From Kudoa neothunni (Eukaryota; Cnidaria): 64,000 nucleotides of DNA. The stretch covers positions 1,922,001-1,986,000 of the forward strand of contig OZ199840.1 in the NCBI GenBank assembly GCA_964304625.1, written 5' to 3'. The notes under the pieces were generated by a model. The model was not told where the DNA came from and made no database searches. It was given only the letters and a program-made list of their open reading frames with translations. The position numbers were made by a program, and so were the translations under genes. Below, in pieces: positions 60,484 through 64,000 of this stretch; within the stretch, counting starts at the first letter, position 1; every line of letters begins with the position of its first letter.

Positions 60484-63419
60484 ATGGTTTTCCGACCACC
60501 TAATCTTTGTAAAATTGAGGTGGTACAAAATGTTCGAAATAGAAATTGCATGGAAGCTGCTTTTAATTTGACCCTAGATAAAAGTTATCTCGTAATTAAT
60601 ATTGCAATTCGATAACAGTAATTTTGTTGGGACACATTTTTACCAGACTTACCATTTGTCGAATACTTTTTACATATACATTGTGTATGATCCACGAAAG
60701 TGCAGATACCTTCGCCCTTTAGAAAAAGAAGATGACTTTGTAATCTATGGTTATGAAGATAGTAATTCGATGATAGAACTTGTTTTGGGAGTTAATGGTT
60801 TGGTAGAAAAATATAATGAGTGTACAATGGATTATGTTGATAAATCAAACGTAATATCGGCGGCAAGTACTTTCGATGTTGGATTTGAGCATTACAAAGC
60901 ACTCGAGTTGAATCAGTCGTATGTTGAGAATAATTTATTGATTATAATTAAAAATAAATGAAGCAATTCGAACGTGGTATCTTCTGGTTGGTGTCCCACT
61001 GAAAATGACAAGCTCCCTTGGCTTCAATTCACATTTGAAAAGATTATAAAAATAAATAAAATATTGATATTTGATATTTTCAAGCCGGTAAACAAGCAGG
61101 GAAGACAAGTTTATTTTAGTTATTCATACAATGGAATCTCATGGATCAATTATACGTTGGTAGGGATTGAGCCAAAATCCATTCGTACTAATTTGAATTG
61201 AATTAGAGCAGCGATAAAAGTCAGGCGGAGTTGTTTTCAATCGACGTCGCAAATACCGGAAAGACAGACAATAATACCATCTATAGTGTAGAATTCTCGA
61301 AACATATTCTGGCCATTCATCTTCGATTGCATTTGGTCAAAGATAATGAAATTTTCTGCTTGCAAGCACAAGTACATGGGTGTCCTTTGGTATTGGGTAA
61401 TAATTGATATCCAGAAAGCAAGTAAATGTGTTCTTAATGAATATATTTAGATTATGATGTCACTCAACAATTTAAAGATTTTTGGATGGATGACTACAAC
61501 AGTTACCTTGTTTATAAAGTAATTTGTTCGAATTCATCAAGGAAATTTGTTGAATAGCATGAATTTACTGAACCACAAAAATTCCGATGTGCCGATATTC
61601 ACTTACAAATCGATGGCCATACTGAAGATAAAAATGGCGCCTACACCACCCTCGTTGTGGAAACTATCTCGGAATTTCAAACCCCCACACACATCAACAA
61701 TTACAAACATGTGTGACATAATTTAAGAATAATTCTACTGTTTTTCGTTTGTTTTTAGACTACGATAGGATTTCAACACTACTTCGATGATCGAAAAGTT
61801 AAGGTCACTAATTTTGTTGGTTTTCCGATGGATATTGTATTTCAAAAATTATTCCTTCGTCTGCAACCTTCAAATGATAACGTTTATCCCAGTGTTCAAC
61901 AGATCACAACCTATAAAAGTGTATTGGTGCCCGAGATTTGGTATGTATAGATAGAATTGAGTTTGAGTGACTCCTTACATAGCCAAGTGAAATGTAACCG
62001 AAGAGCGAGTTTGATTTCGTGCACGCTGACATCGAGAAATATTCATTTAAAAGATTTATTGATAAAATGGGTTTATCATGATCTCTATTTGAATCAAAGT
62101 TCCCCCACCTTTCACGCTTATGTAACACACATTTTGATATGACAACAATTTTAGTTAAATTTAATGCTCAATAGTATGAAAATGGCAATGTGTTGGATAG
62201 GAAAACATATCAACTTTTGTTCTCCGTCTCTAACAATCCCAATGTTAATTTTATCACTTTCGAAGTTTATCTCTCCAAATTTCCTCATCTCACTCTGTGC
62301 AGCGAGATCATTGTTCTGCAAGAAGATTACGTCCCAACTTGGCCGTTGTTAAATAACTCTCGGATTAATTCTCAGATTGGTTTCACCAATATGCTTGTCA
62401 ACAGAAATAATTTTAAGTCCGTGTTCGAATTCTCGAAGTTTCAGGACGGATCCTACCAACCGATTATTCGTTACAATGTTAATTTTAAAATACCCGCGGA
62501 AAATCAATCCTTCTCATGGCTCGCGTCAACCGACATTGAGAATCAATTTAGCTTGACCACAGTTGAACATATGGATGATAAAAAATGTTTATTTGACTAT
62601 TTTAACTACATTCACAGGTTCACTCCTGATATGTTCGTGCTTCACTATTTATTTTCATTGTATCCTAACAACATCACCATTAGCCCCCGAATGACTTCAA
62701 TTGTTACATTAGATATCAAACGTAATCAGTTAAATGGCTGATTCCTATTGAATCCAAATCATAGATATCAGTTTGGACAACAATATTCTTCCCATTATTG
62801 AATATTCTCCTTTTATGAATGCTTTTGTCCTAAAATATTATTGTTCCGTCTCACTTTGCTTTATGGACAGCGCTCATGTGTATAAATTTTCCGAAAGAAA
62901 ATGGTATCGAAAACCAGTCAACGCCCTAGTTGAATGGAGAATTAAAGTTAGATTTGGCGATGTGGTTGATCTCTCAAACGAAACCGAATGGTTGGGTGTC
63001 TACAGATGGGCAGCTATTGTGCTGGATTCGACCAATCCGGTTCCTAGGAGTATTTCAAGCCAACCTATCCACAACAAACCAAATTCCTCTGAAAATTATT
63101 TGTTTGAAAAAAATTGCTACTGTAGTTTCGATTTTGCCAAAAAGAATCACCTAAATATTGATTTGATTTTGAAATCAATCCCTTGCTGTTCGTTAATGGA
63201 TCCTCACTTGTATATGGTCGTGATTGAACATCTTTACGCTATAAAAACCACTCAGATTCAACTAAAAGTAATGAAAAATATGTTTATTATATACAATGTT
63301 ATAATCTTGTATAGAATAACTCCCTGTTAGAGATTATTGATTTAATGCTAACCCACTTGGATCACAAAACAATAAGTTACATTATGGGATATTTCGATAT
63401 CAACACTACGTATATCTGA
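60484..63419 (+). CDS. F5/8C (discoidin)-domain protein, probably extracellular, multi-exon
   Basis: Exons are joined by short introns; limits are only partly resolved. A Cys-containing N-terminal part (60484-60860) leads into an F5/8 type C domain: NVISAASTFDVG, then across a 45-nt intron NVVSSGWCPTENDKLPWLQF and RQVYFSYSYNGISWINYTL. After another intron the domain closes with FSKHILAIHLRLHL and CLQAQVHGCP. This order (ISAAS, WCP, PWLQ, S-NG-SW, C...GC) is diagnostic; F5/8C domains bind lipids, glycans or collagen. The following ~500 residues (61440-63419) contain scattered cysteines and are not recognised. The last exon ends at TGA 63417-63419. No C-terminal membrane segment is visible, and the signal peptide was not found, so the first exon may lie further upstream. 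The join near 60,600 does not fit a simple intron. Confidence 0.6.
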
Positions 63420-64000
63420 TTTGATTATTAACTTAAGTTGAATAATCGTATTAGTGTGTGCTAATATTTGTAAGTAATTGATTTATTTAGTTTAACGGGT
63501 TAAATATATAATTTATTCTAATTATTTATCACGATTATACAATTTTTAATGGACAAAAAGGGTACCCACGTAACGTAATTTCCTACGATAGATGACGAGT
63601 TTTATTTAATTTTAAAAACATCATGCCATATTAGTATCAAATTGTAAGTAATTTATTCTAATTTTAACTCCGGACGTTGCTAAAATTAAAATAAGGATAG
63701 TATCTCCAAATAACACATGATTAAAGTTTAACCAGAGTTAATATGAAAATTAAGTAGTTTATAGACATGAATATAAAAGTAATATTATTTAAATTTGAAA
63801 ATTTTTTGACTTTTGAAATGATTAAGATTAAATTAAATAAGATAGGGAAGAACGAATGGAAAAGAGTCACGTGATTTAAGTTTTATTCAGTTACCTAAAA
63901 AATTCAATAATTAAAAAAATGGCAAATTAGAAGCAATAATATTATAATATTAAATTAATTGTTTAATTAACACTAAAGCAATTGAGAGAATAGGTACAAA
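63420..64000. other. AT-rich terminal spacer
   Basis: No coding signal; 3' flank of the discoidin-domain gene. Confidence 0.5.

Overview
This is AT-rich nuclear DNA from an animal. The evidence is spliceosomal genes with GT-AG introns together with genes typical of metazoans: VHL, an integrin alpha chain, a MYPT-type myosin phosphatase subunit and an F5/8C (discoidin) ectodomain. Most introns are only about 40-60 nt. The proteins are strongly diverged from vertebrate family members, and DNA transposons fill the spacers. This would fit a fast-evolving, streamlined lineage such as a parasitic cnidarian, orthonectid or flatworm, but the sequence alone does not settle the taxon. All family assignments were made by eye from remembered protein families; no search was run.

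Layout. 1-905 (-): 5' coding end of an Asn/Pro-rich low-complexity protein, cut by the window edge. 1727-2460 (-): NOP16, ribosome biogenesis. 2.5-8.0 kb: AT-rich spacer with a non-autonomous hAT element. 8070-11337 (-): importin-5-like karyopherin, six exons. 13.5-15.0 kb: Tigger/pogo transposon. 15484-17315 (-): TRMT1, tRNA G26 dimethyltransferase, six exons. 18.4-20.6 kb: decayed hAT transposase, then a hairpin-like inverted repeat split by a Tigger MITE. 22655-27224 (-): synaptojanin-type Sac1/5-phosphatase. 27.8-29.7 kb: element with inverted arms of about 210 bp. 30.2-32.7 kb: near-complete piggyBac. 35838-36377 (+): VHL. 36486-42731 (+): GON4L. 43137-46089 (+): MYPT/PPP1R12, 14 exons. 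48.5-49.2 kb: hAT MITE. 49484-53922 (-): integrin alpha. 54.5-58.6 kb: nested transposon debris including a complete piggyBac MITE, a GC-rich SINE-like island and a second hAT copy. 59010-59471 (-): SDHAF2. About 60.4-63.4 kb (+): a multi-exon F5/8C-domain gene that I cannot assign further.

The host genes do not form one pathway. They cover ribosome and tRNA maturation, nuclear import, phosphoinositide turnover, ubiquitin ligation (VHL), transcription (GON4L), contractility (MYPT), adhesion (integrin, discoidin) and mitochondrial complex II assembly. MYPT and the integrin lie next to each other and both act in adhesion and contractility, but nothing in the sequence shows that they are co-regulated. 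I saw no RNA genes, CRISPR arrays, reverse transcriptases, LTR elements or capsid genes.
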